Part shown: piece after piece, positions 22,001 to 30,423 of the stretch | How positions within the stretch are numbered: the stretch's first letter is position 1 | How the letters are laid out: every line of letters begins with the position of its first letter | NCBI RefSeq assembly: GCF_014633365.1 | Contig: NC_068351.1 | Coordinates: 18,589,366-18,653,365, forward strand | Length of the DNA: 64,000 nt | DNA from: Diospyros lotus | Taxonomy: Eukaryota; Streptophyta; Magnoliopsida; Ericales; Ebenaceae | Reading direction: 5' to 3' | The notes under the pieces: generated by a model | What the model saw: the letters and a program-made list of their open reading frames with translations, nothing else | The model's database searches: none | Told to the model about the DNA's origin: nothing | Position numbers and translations under genes: made by a program

Positions 22001-25000
22001 GCAGATGATGGTGTCGCGAGGCAGAGTGGCTGCTGACAACGATGGTGTTGGGGAGTTCCACGGCGAGGCAAAAGGGCAGCCGACGATCGATCCATTTAAA
22101 AGGCCGCGGACGGCCGAACCGGTGACAACCAAGGAGAGCATCTCGCCGAGGAAGGGAGCGCCATCAACGATCCATGTTGTCTGCGAACATGGTGCGACTC
22201 CTAGCCAGGTTTCTCATAAATTTTACATGGGGTTGGCTGATAATGGAGGGCCCCTCATGTATTCTCACCATCATGAGAGGGTGGGTGCCTCGCCCAAGGA
22301 GGTTGTGATGGTGGAAGGGCAGCATGTTTCTAGAAGTCAAGGGCTCAATTTGCATTCTATTGTGGAGCCCAATGATTTAGAAGCTCCGCTTATGATAATG
22401 GAGTCTTGTTTAAATTCTGATTGGCTCCAACATTCTTTTCACTCTTGGGCACAAAAATGTCAGAATGCTAACAGTGCTGAATCTGTTGAAATGCGGAAGG
22501 AGGAATTGGTTGATTCTACTCTGTGGGATGAGTTAACAGATTTTGGGCTTTCAAGGGTTGATCTCATCAACAGCATCGATGATTTATCTGGTCCGGCTGT
22601 TAGTGGGACATCGCTATTGGGAGAAGATGAACCTCAGTTAACTGCATCTGAGCATCAGCGAGAAAGATGAAAGAAACGATCTGCTGTTGGAACACCTGAC
22701 CATTTGGCTCTCAAGATTCTCTTAGGGACAGGGCATGGTGCAACTGCGGATTGGTGGTTTGTGAGTATCATTTTATTTGAGCTGATTGTTGGTATCCCAC
22801 CTTTTAATGCTGAGCATCCTCAGATAATAACTGATAATATTCTCAACCGAAAGATACCTTGGCCCCGGGTACCTGAAGAAATGAGCTATGAAGCCCAATA
22901 TCTCATTGATCAGTTATTAACCGAAGATCCTCATCAGAGACTAGGAGCAGGAGGAGCCTCGGAGGTGAAGCGGCATGCATTTTTCAGAGATATTAACTGG
23001 GACACCCTTGCTAGACAAAAGGCTGCTTTTGTTCCTTCATCAGAGAGTGCACTTGACACCAGTTACTTCATGAGCCGATACTCGTGGAATTCTGTAGAGA
23101 ACATGTTTTTTATGCTACCAGTGAGTTTGAGGACAGTGAGAATGGTAGCACCACTGGTAGTAGCAATGGTGCAAGCAATCGCCACGATGAACTAGGAGCC
23201 CTACGATTCAGCAACAATTTCCTACTTTTCACCTTGAGGACAAGGTGAAAGTGCAGGAGGGGAGTAATGATAGGCCACCAGTGTACCGGACCTACCAAAG
23301 ACCAGCAAGCATGAAGGGGAGAATAGGGAATTAGCACATGCAGGTTGTTACAACCAGCATGTGCGCATGGGGGTAGTTTTGTAATCCATAGGTTGAGGGA
23401 ATAATCTGCATATGCAAGGGAATTCGGTTAGAGAGGGGCAGAGGAGCAGTATAAAGAGCTTAGAAGAAGAGGGAGAGGGTAGCTAGTTTTTGATAGAAGA
23501 ATTGGGAGAGTAAGGGCCTCTCGAATGCCCTGGTTTGTTCGTGTTTTCTGTTGAAAAGTATTGGAAACTATTGATATTTGATTGTTGTTTGGATTTGCTA
23601 TTTGGTATCCTATCACGTCATTGGAGTTGGGCAATCTCAAATAATGCTTTGAAAATACTTCCACAACAGCACGACCAAATCTCTTCAAACTTCCAATTAT
23701 TGTGAATTCTCCTTATTTTAATGTATTCATCAGTCCCATCTGCAGATACACCATATGCCAAAATTCAAAACACAATCGTTATCTTCTAAAGAGCTAACAA
23801 TCCAAGTCTTCCTATACCATATCCTTTTCGCGCAAAGTAATTGTCATGACCTTCCACGGCTCTTAACAATTAGTAAGAATAAATTTCGCGACATGCAAAA
23901 TCTTCAACAAAACATCTCTTCATTGTAACGTGAATTCTTAGCAAAATAGTCGTTGAACAAATTTGCACTAGCAATCTCTAGGTCACAATTGATCACTATA
24001 TGATCAGGCATCGAGCCTCCATGTATTAGTAAGCATTTTTTCCGTTGAATGAGATAGTGAGCAATAAGGAGGTTGTTGGCATGTAGGTGAATTGTCGCGT
24101 CTTCTTCTAAATCAATCATTTCGAGATCAGCCTGAAATTATACTTCATCATTTTAATCGTCAGATAACGAAGAAAAAGAAACATATGAGGGACCTCCAGC
24201 AATGAAACTCATTGTTTAGTGATAAATTGGAAGACTGGACAAGTGTGCCAAAAGATAAGCTATCTTAGATAAGTCATTTCATCTGTTGAATTGGATTTCG
24301 ACAAAATGTCAGCCCTACATTCCATATGTAAGTGGATCATCACTTTTTGGAAAGATAAGCTATCTTGGATAAGCCACCTCATCCATTGGATTGGATTTTT
24401 GCAAGATCTTAGCCTTACAATCCATATGCAAGTGGATCATCACTTTTTTAAAAGATAAGATATCTTGGATAAGCCACCTCGTTCGTTAGATTGGATTTTG
24501 GCAATATCTTAGCCTTACAATTCATATCTTACCTTCTTTTTTGTATATAAAATACCATGACACACATCATGGTATCATATCCTTAACTTCTCTTAAGTAT
24601 CATATTCACTCCATCCAGAATCTCCTAAAAATGACTTCTACCCAACGAAATTCTTCATACTCACACAAAGAAGATACACATACTTGTAATGGGTTTTAGA
24701 CAATTTCATATGGGGTTTACGCAATTCTAACGAAGCAATTTGTGTTTGTTAATATTACTTTTTGCACAGATAAGATATCTAGACTGACCCATTGGATTGG
24801 ATTTCAGTTGAATCTCATCCACACGATCCATACCTATGGAGATATGTATTTTTCAAAAGGATAAGAGCTATGGACTAACTCATGTGAACCGTTGGATAAA
24901 ATTTCAGCTGAATCTCATCCACACGATCTATATCCAAAGACTTATCTTCAAATATTTTATCGTATCTATCCTTATATTTACAAAATAGCATGCCATCTTT

Positions 25001-28000
25001 CATTGTATTTCACCGGCAAAATTCTACCAAACCTTGCACTTTCTCACAAGTTTTACCTTCACTTTCTCCCAAATCTCTTAACAATAAGCTCATCTCAACG
25101 AAGTTCTTCATACACACACGAGGAGGACATACACTTGTGTCAAGTGTATTTAGATATTTCCCAAAATCCAATTGTAGGCATATACCAATCAAGAAACTAA
25201 TTATGATCTCCAGTTGAGAATGAATATAACGACAAATTGTCGAAATATATCACGCAGTGTAGACCCAAAAGATCACTGCAAAAAAGAATGCAAGTCATTA
25301 TAGTTGCAGTTAGCAAGTTGCGAGGATATGTTCGACAGGTAGAAAATATTAATCCAAGTGGTGCTGCAAGACAAGATATTGTAAGTACATTTACAAATGT
25401 TTGCTTCCAAATATTACATTTAAATGAACTAAACAGTACATTTATATCGTTTTGCAGTTGTTTCGAGCAAAAATATTGTTAGAACAAGATAAGAATTACA
25501 AGAAAGGGTTCAAGTTTGATCATGTCTGGCCTCTCCTTAAAGATATTAAAAAATTTGGAAATGAAGTCAACACAGCAACAACTATTCTTCAACGACAAAG
25601 TGGAAACGTTGATTCATCACAATCAGATTTCCCTACTTCAGAGGACCGCATGTCATCTCTTGGATTGCATTCGTTTTCTCTTAATATAAACAAAGAGAAC
25701 ACTAAGGGTACTTCGTCTCAACGACCCGCGGGAGTTAAAAAAGTAAAACGAAAACGAAAAACTGACGAAGAGAATAACTAATTCATTAAAGCTATCAAGG
25801 AAGAAAATTGTCAACTCGCCGAAATGATCAAAAAATGAACCGAGGACAGGCACCAAATTTACCAAATTCAGCTACTGCGAGTTCAGAATGAATCAAGAAA
25901 AATGGCCATTGCGACATTACGAAAAGGAAATAAAATATTGCTAAAGGACTTGAGTACGATAACAAATCCAAATCTACGTGAGTTTATCCAAAACAAATAA
26001 ACTAGAATTATGCAAAAAATAGCTCAACAACAAGGTTCCAAATCTCAAAGTGCTTCAGCTTCTTTTGGTTTGTATTTTTATAATCTTGGAGAATCTTGAA
26101 CTTTTCGCACAGACCATTATTGCCGGACTCTTTTTTGCATAATTCTAGTTTATTCGTTTTGAATAAACTCACGTAAATTCATATCTATTATCGTACTCAA
26201 GTCCTTTAGTGATATTGTATTTTCTTCTCGTAATGCTACAATGGCCAATTTCCTTGATTCTAAACTTCCAATAGCTGGATTTGGTAAATTTGGTACATGT
26301 CCTCAGTTCCCTTTTAAAACATTTCGACGAGCTGGCAATTTTCTTCCTTGATAGCTTTAATGAATCTGTTATTCTCTTCGTCAGTTTCCCGTTTTAGTTT
26401 TGTTTTTAAACCCCAGTGGGTCGTTGAGACGAAGTACCCTCAGCGTTCTCTTCGTTTATATTAAGAGAAAACGAATGCAATCCAGGAGATGACGTGCGGT
26501 CCTCTAAAGTGGGGAAATCTGATTGTGATGAATCAACATTTCCACTTTGTCGTTGAAGAATGGTTGTTGCTGTGTTGACTTCATTTCCACTTTTTTCAAT
26601 ATGTTTAAGGAGAGGCCAGACATGATCAAACTTGAACCCTTTCTTGTAATTCTTATCTTGTTCTAAGAGCATTTTTGCTCGAAACAACTGTAAAATAATT
26701 ATAAATGTATTGTTCAGTTCATTTAAATGTAATATTTGGAAGCAAACATTTGTAAATGTACTTACAATATCTTGTTTTGGTAGCACCACTTGGATTAAGA
26801 TTTTCCACCTGTCGAATGCATCCCTACAACTTGTTAATTGCAGTGATTTTTTGGGTTGAGATGGCGTGATATATTCCGGCAATCTGTCGTTATATTCATT
26901 CTCAACTCGAGACCGAAATTAGTCTCTTGATTGGTATATGCCTACAATTGGATTTTGGGAAATATCTAGATACACATGAGACAAGTGTACGTCCTCCTTG
27001 TGTGTGTATGAAGAACTTTCTTGAGATGAGATCATTGTCAAAAGATTTGGGAGAAAGTGAAGATAAAACTTGTGAGAAAGTGTAGGCAAGGTTTGGTAAA
27101 ATTTTGCTGGTGAGATACAATGAAGGATGGCATGTTATTTTATAGATAAAATGATAGATACAATAAGACATTTGAAGATCTGAAAATAAGCCTTTGGATA
27201 TGAATCGTATAGATGAAATCCAGCTGAAATCTTATCCAACGGTTCACATGGGTCAACCCATATATCTTATCCTTCTGAAAAGTGCATATCCCCATAGATA
27301 TGGATCGTGTGGATGAGATTTAGCTAAAATTTAATCAAATGGTTCACATGGGTTAGCCCAGATATCTTATCCGTGCGAAAAGTAATATTAACAAACATAA
27401 ATTGTTTCGCTGGAACTCCGTAAAACCCATATGAAATTGTCTAAAACCCATCCTTCATCTTTTCCTCGGTAAAATGAATTTCAATCAAGGAGGTCCCCTC
27501 TTTATGTTTATTCTTTTGCTTCATCTTCATTATCTGACAATAAAAGTGACAATGAAGTACAACTTACGGCCGATCTTGAAGCACAACAAGAATCGATATT
27601 TTGCCTACATTCCAACAACCACCTCCTCATCGCTCAATATCTTAGTCAACAAACTAACCATCCGACACCATGAGGAGGCTCGATTCTTGGTCATGTTGTG
27701 ATCAATCATGACCGAGAAAAAGCCAATACGAATTTGTCCAACGACTATTTTGTTGAGAACCCACATTATAACGCGGTGATGTTTCGTCGTCGATTTCGAA
27801 TGTCTCGAAGTTTAGTTTTGCAAATAGTTGGGGTCATGGAAGCTCATGACAACTACTTTGCACAAAAGCAAGATGGGTTAGGTAGACTAGGGTTGTCTGC
27901 ATTGCAAAAGATAATAGTTGTGTTTCGAATGTTGGCATACAGTGCAGCGACAGATGCCACTGATGAGTACATTAAAATAGGAGAATCCATCGCAATAGAA

Positions 28001-29869
28001 ACTTTAAAGGGATTTTATCGTGCCGTTGTGGAAATATTTGTGGGGCAATACCTAAGATCACCTAACGCTAATGACGTTGCTAGGCTACTCCATGTTTGTA
28101 AACAACGTGGTTTTGCCAGAATGTTGGGAAGTCTAGATTGTATGCACTGACGTTGGAAAAATTGTCCAACTGCTTGGGCAGGACAATATACAGGTCATAG
28201 TGGATTGCCAACTATGATCCTCAAAGCTGTAACTGATTGCGGTCTTTGGATATGGTATGCATATTTTGGTTTGCTAGGTTCAAGCAACGATATAAATGTG
28301 CTAGAGGAATATAACATGTGTTACTATCTACCAGATAGTATATACCCAAAATGGTCCACTATTGTGCAAACAATTCATGATAGCATATTGAAAAGATGTA
28401 GAACATGCATTTGGCGCTCTATAATCACGGTTTGCAATTGTGGCAAGACCTATGCACTTTTGGAATAAACGTGTTTTACACGACATAATGACCGCATGCA
28501 TTATTATGCACAACATGATAGTTGAAGACGAACGTGATGTTAATGAACCAATTTGAGATTGAATGGAAGCACCAACTCCAGAAGTTGAGATGGTTGTAGA
28601 TAAAGATTCTCAGTTTCAGGAACATAAACAAATCAAGGATAGAGAGGCTCAAATTGCACTTTGAAATGCATTAATTGATCATTTACAGGATGAATAGAGT
28701 ATTTCCAAGAATTAAACGACAACCCTTGTTAAACTTTACACTTTTTGGTTAAAATTGTCCATGTTATATGTAACTATTATTTTTAACATTATGATGTTAA
28801 ATGTAATATTTTCTTAATCGCAACAAGTGCAATTTTGTTTTTTTTAACATTTACTACTAAATATTTTTTTCCATTAAAAATATGTAATTTGTAGTTATTA
28901 ATTTTAATAGTCAAATAGAATAATAAATAAATAAAATTTTAAATTAAATAATAGTTAAAAATTAAAAAAATAGAGAAAGTACTAAAACAATATTACTTTG
29001 CACCAAAGTTGGTGTAGTGGGTTGGAGATGATTTTTAAGATGGTGTGAAAGTTGCACCAAATTTGGTGTAAAAGTTGCACCAAATTTGGGAAATGGGTTG
29101 GAGATGGTCTTATACCCCCTTACAGATTTCCCATCCCTTCTATGCTAATGCATTCATCAATGAAAAATGATTCCAAAATCAATTAACCTTCAACATCAAG
29201 CCAAATAAGACAAGTGTGAATACTAATGCGTCAATGAGTAGGTCAAAAATGTATCCAACAGAATACAGTCCGTGACCGTGTTACGTCAGTCTTAGCTACC
29301 ATGCCAATTCGTTCCTACATCATCCAAAACTGCCCATTGCCCTCCCACTGGCCGGTCGGTCCCTATACAGAAATTCAAAATCAAATACGCCCACCGCCAA
29401 ATCCAATTTTGAGTTCCAGTGTGAAATTTTGTCTCTAATAATTTGTTTTCCTCAAAAATTAAAAACAAAGGCATCGATCCTACCAATGAATCAACACAAT
29501 GTAGCAATTCAAACCTAAAGCGAAGAAAAACTGAAAAGATCAAGGATTACGACCAAGTATTCCTCTAGGGCAAGTACTCGCGCTTTTGCAAAATAACATA
29601 AATAAGAAACAAACAGTTGCATTTTCCTTCACAGTCATTCACATTTTCCGTTTTCCTTTCCACGATTCCACGGAAACAAACAAGGGAAGAAACAAAGGCG
29701 TAAGAGGGGGAAACCTGCAAGTAGGAGTGAAGGCGCCTGGGACGGCGAAGAGTATGACCTTCTTGCCGGCGGCGACGGCGTGGACGGAGAGCTGTTGGAG
29801 ATGGTCGCTCTCGTCGAAGTGGGCCAGGTTTCCATCGGGAATCACGTCGCCAACTGCAATCGGAGCCAT
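15770..29869 (-). CDS. PRXIIB: Type II peroxiredoxin (PRXIIB/C/D-like), three exons
   Basis: A cytosolic thiol peroxidase that reduces hydrogen and alkyl hydroperoxides with electrons from glutaredoxin or thioredoxin. Exons 29869-29715, 19087-19008 and 16023-15770 join to exactly 489 nt (162 codons plus stop), the usual length of the cytosolic forms. All junctions are GT-AG: CAG|GTTTCC, GCAG|CATGAA, GTG|GTAAGT, GCAG|TGAATG. The peroxidatic Cys is Cys51 in PGAFTPTC at the end of exon 1; the resolving Cys is Cys76 (EILCIS) in exon 2. The C terminus is [18 protein letters not shown]. There is no transit peptide; it starts [13 protein letters not shown]. No stop or missing residue is seen, so it looks functional. 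Intron 1 (10,627 bp) and intron 2 (2,984 bp) are swollen by transposons. The PRXII family is certain; the paralogue letter is inferred. Confidence 0.93.
16212..18256. mobile_element. Non-autonomous hAT-type transposon in PRXII intron 2
   Basis: Ends TAGGGTTGGCAAT (left) and, reversed, TAGAGATGGCAAT (right) are short imperfect inverted repeats of the plant hAT type. A perfect 8-bp target-site duplication CACATGAC stands at 16204-16211 and 18257-18264, the length hAT transposases make. Subterminal DNA at both ends is rich in GGTTTGGTT/AACCAAACC. There is no transposase. The interior holds a purine simple-repeat block and about 600 bp of unassigned, more balanced sequence (16780-17400). Confidence 0.85.
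17510..17935 (+). repeat. GAGCGAGAGCAAGAG-type purine-rich degenerate repeat
   Basis: About 420 bp of imperfect GAGCGAGAG, AGCAAGAG and GGCAGCGAGGG units with GCCGAGCCCTAG insertions, inside the hAT-type element. Long open frames on both strands (Arg/Ala/Ser/Glu one way, Leu/Ser/Ala the other) are a by-product of the repeat, not genes. GGGCTGGGCTGGGCTGGG follows at about 17950. Confidence 0.75.
18265..19007 (-). other. Remaining host sequence of PRXII intron 2
   Basis: AT-rich intron sequence with a TA run at about 18895-18910. No feature beyond the donor at 19007. Confidence 0.6.
19008..19087 (-). CDS. PRXIIB: PRXII exon 2
   Basis: 80 nt encoding the end of Ser52 through [18 protein letters not shown] and the resolving Cys76. 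The acceptor is GGCAG and the donor GTAAGT. Confidence 0.92.
19088..19725 (-). other. 3' part of original PRXII intron 1
   Basis: AT-rich, no ORF of note. With 29113-29714 it makes up about 1.2 kb, the likely size of intron 1 before the PIF/Harbinger insertion. TTA at 19723-19725 is the target-site duplication. Confidence 0.6.
20840..21187 (+). repeat. 5' LTR of the kinase-carrying element
   Basis: 348 bp. It contains CAGTATAAAGAGC at about 21029-21041, a plausible TATA box, and AAGAAGAAGGAGAGGG downstream. Confidence 0.87.
21188..21206 (+). other. Primer-binding site
   Basis: ATTTGGTATCAAAGCG directly follows the LTR and resembles the initiator tRNA-Met complement TGGTATCAGAGC with one change. 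Confidence 0.7.
21483..22670 (+). CDS. Ty3-type Gag fused to an unidentified segment and the start of the kinase fragment
   Basis: A 395-codon open frame. Residues about 35-70 contain [20 protein letters not shown] and [11 protein letters not shown], the N-terminal part of the retrotransposon gag domain. [15 protein letters not shown] and VRSWAELK follow, and then the same block appears again about 50 residues on ([28 protein letters not shown]), so an internal duplication interrupts the gag core. Residues about 190-345 match nothing I recognise. From residue 350 ([12 protein letters not shown] at 22539) the sequence is AGC kinase. The frame stops at TGA 22668, which interrupts the kinase. 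The first M is a convenience start; gag may begin earlier at 21214 with frameshifts. No zinc knuckle is seen. Confidence 0.65.
   Translation: MTWEGTPIAGARSGEGGDWVDGVGKQEYRGRCPKIPIFEGDDPDGWVFRAERYFIVNQLSDVEKLETAALCVEGATLSWFQWEQRRRRVRSWAELKATGEELGVAVKGLVVKEKMDSAALCLEGVALSWVQCKQRRRRVRSWEELKRLLRNRLGAMLEGAGDQLHIEGGLAVEQMMVSRGRVAADNDGVGEFHGEAKGQPTIDPFKRPRTAEPVTTKESISPRKGAPSTIHVVCEHGATPSQVSHKFYMGLADNGGPLMYSHHHERVGASPKEVVMVEGQHVSRSQGLNLHSIVEPNDLEAPLMIMESCLNSDWLQHSFHSWAQKCQNANSAESVEMRKEELVDSTLWDELTDFGLSRVDLINSIDDLSGPAVSGTSLLGEDEPQLTASEHQRER
22530..23205 (+). pseudogene. Captured IRE-type AGC protein kinase fragment (DFG to C-tail)
   Basis: The frame runs [34 protein letters not shown], then after a TGA (22668) [77 protein letters not shown] and [13 protein letters not shown], ending in a Ser/Asn-rich tail ([11 protein letters not shown]) after a one-base shift near 23105. 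This is subdomain VII through the AGC C-tail of plant IRE (INCOMPLETE ROOT HAIR ELONGATION) kinases. The N-lobe, catalytic lysine and HRD loop are missing, and the APE motif is changed to ALK, so it cannot be an active kinase. There are no introns. Host-like sequence ends close to a pol-end relic ([11 protein letters not shown] in one frame) before the polypurine tract. Confidence 0.85.
23268..23615 (+). repeat. 3' LTR of the kinase-carrying element
   Basis: 348 bp, 96% identical to 20840-21187 by direct count (13 differences). GGAGGGGAGTAA upstream is the polypurine tract. Confidence 0.87.
24250..24528. repeat. 100-bp tandem repeat, about 2.8 copies
   Basis: Units begin AAAGATAAGCTATCTT at about 24251, 24351 and 24451 (the third AAAGATAAGATATCTT) and each contains GATTGGATTT and GTGGATCATCAC. 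Two more diverged units occur at about 24770-24960. In the mirror-image arm only the latter pair is present (27180-27400). Confidence 0.8.
25083..26098 (+). pseudogene. PIF/Harbinger Myb/SANT-like accessory gene, left copy
   Basis: Reads [20 protein letters not shown], then [15 protein letters not shown], then two stops, [30 protein letters not shown] and RQDI. A 77-bp GT-AG intron (25381-25457) follows, then [30 protein letters not shown] and a Lys-rich region, a further stop, and QLAEMIKK...LREFIQNK. This is the Myb-like partner protein that PIF/Harbinger transposases need for DNA binding. A second truncated start (ATGACTTCTACCCAACG at about 24631) lies upstream. Broken by at least four stops. 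Confidence 0.75.
26020..26135. other. Centre (spacer) of the giant inverted repeat
   Basis: GAATTATGCAAAAAA on the left and TTTTTTGCATAATTC on the right are the innermost paired sequences. About 110 bp between them is unpaired and may be the original 3' flank of one Myb copy. No terminal repeat is visible at the fusion point. Confidence 0.6.
26140..27035 (-). pseudogene. PIF/Harbinger Myb/SANT-like accessory gene, right copy
   Basis: Mirror image of the left copy. It starts [18 protein letters not shown] and continues through [12 protein letters not shown], an intron at the same place, and [20 protein letters not shown]. About 88% of aligned residues equal the left copy over the DHVW region. 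Stops and small deletions interrupt it, including near the CRDAF segment. Confidence 0.75.
27474..28695 (+). pseudogene. PIF/Harbinger transposase, right copy
   Basis: Starts MNFNQGGP and runs through an early stop to [44 protein letters not shown] and MLGSLDCMH (first catalytic Asp). A TGA replaces the Trp after [22 protein letters not shown] and [11 protein letters not shown] (second Asp) follow; a deletion of about 25 codons before [12 protein letters not shown] and a further shift and deletion toward [11 protein letters not shown] (28500) complete the decay. This arm keeps the intact insertion site of the nested LTR element. Confidence 0.82.
29113..29714 (-). other. 5' part of original PRXII intron 1
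   Basis: Ordinary intron-like sequence between the PIF/Harbinger unit and the exon 1 donor. No ORF with a domain. Confidence 0.6.
29715..29869 (-). CDS. PRXIIB: PRXII exon 1
   Basis: 51 codons plus two bases, ATG at 29869 in a GATCCCATGG context. It ends at the peroxidatic TPTC and the donor CAG|GTTTCC. Confidence 0.92.
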
Positions 29870-29934
29870 GGGATCTGATCTGATTGCTGATTTTCGCTGT
29901 TTCTCCGTTGGGGCCTGCCTGCCTCTGGTGTTGG

Positions 29935-29942
29935 TATATAAA
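29935..29942 (-). promoter_or_regulatory. Candidate TATA box of the PRXII gene
   Basis: CCTTTATATACC on the minus strand lies about 66 bp upstream of the ATG, leaving room for a 5' UTR of about 35 nt. By position and sequence only. Confidence 0.45.
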
Positions 29943-30023
29943 GGGGTAGTGGTCCTTTCCTAGATTTAAAGGTGAATTGGAGTCCACTCCTCTACAGACT
30001 ACAGCCTGGAAAATATCCGAATC

Positions 30024-30149
30024 AAGTGGGTCCCGCATGAGTAATTAATTGTATATATATAACTATACATGCTTTGTTTTACTTGCAAGTGGGTCCCGCA
30101 TGAGTAATTAATTGTATATATAACTATACATGCTTTGTTTTACTTCTAA
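30024..30149. repeat. 63-bp tandem duplication upstream of PRXII
   Basis: Two copies beginning GTGGGTCCCGCATGAG (30026 and 30089), each ending in TGCTTTGTTTTACTT, differ mainly by one TA in a TATATA run. They are 155-280 bp upstream of the ATG, in the proximal promoter. Confidence 0.85.
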
Positions 30150-30197
30150 ATTATTATGATTTGTGTTTCTAATGTTTCCTTCTGCATCATTAAAACC

Positions 30198-30241
30198 GTC
30201 CTAACCCACCCGATTCACTGTCCTAACCCACCCGATTCACT
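30198..30241. repeat. Perfect 22-bp tandem duplication
   Basis: Two exact units containing CTAACCCACCCGATTCAC, still in the PRXII upstream region. Confidence 0.85.
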
Positions 30242-30423
30242 TGTAATTTCTTTCCAATTTCATCCTTCCTTCCGTTACTAGAAATCTACATTATTATACA
30301 ACCCCAATTTAATTATTAAATATTATTTTTATAAATATTAATAAAAAAAACACACGCACAATACATTACAATAATCCATGCATCTATACCTATACGCCTT
30401 GGTAGCAAACTGAGAATTGTTTC

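Larger units (their letters stand above)
20840..23615 (+). mobile_element. LTR retrotransposon carrying an IRE-type kinase fragment
   Basis: A 2776 bp element with two 348 bp LTRs (20840-21187, 23268-23615) that start TGATAGG and end CCTATCA and differ at 13 positions, mostly transitions. Flanks TGTCA (20835-20839) and CGTCA (23616-23620) are the duplication; the unoccupied homologous site in the other PIF arm reads TGACG at 28072-28076 in the opposite sense, confirming it. A primer-binding site like TGGTATCAAAGC follows the 5' LTR, and GGAGGGGAG precedes the 3' LTR. Inside are a Ty3-type gag, an unidentified open segment, a kinase fragment and a few codons of the pol end. Protease, reverse transcriptase and integrase are absent. 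Confidence 0.88.
20091..24213 (-). pseudogene. PIF/Harbinger transposase, left copy (split by an LTR element)
   Basis: The minus-strand reading starts at ATG 24213 (MSFIAGGPS), continues through the [14 protein letters not shown] region (about 23940), breaks at 23616 for the nested LTR element, and resumes at 20839 to the end. The second catalytic aspartate lies in [14 protein letters not shown] (about 20640) and the C terminus has the conserved [11 protein letters not shown] (about 20300). [14 protein letters not shown] shows the full spacing that is deleted in the right copy. Several stops and shifts; not functional. Confidence 0.8.
19726..29109. mobile_element. Composite PIF/Harbinger transposon: two copies in inverted orientation
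   Basis: Terminal inverted repeats GAGCATCTCCAACCC (19726) and, reversed, GACCATCTCCAACCC (29109) with TTA duplicated on both sides (19723-19725, 29110-29112) are those of PIF/Harbinger/Tourist elements. Inside, reading inward from either end, are a transposase gene pointing outward and a Myb/SANT-like gene pointing inward, so the two halves are mirror images meeting at about 26020-26135. Removing the nested LTR element gives a left half of about 3.6 kb and a right half of about 3.0 kb. All four genes are broken. The unit lies in intron 1 of PRXII. Confidence 0.85.

Noticed and set aside
29565..30038. 157-codon minus-strand frame overlapping PRXII exon 1
   Set aside because: Shadow frame of the exon and its intron; the PRXII frame is the conserved one.
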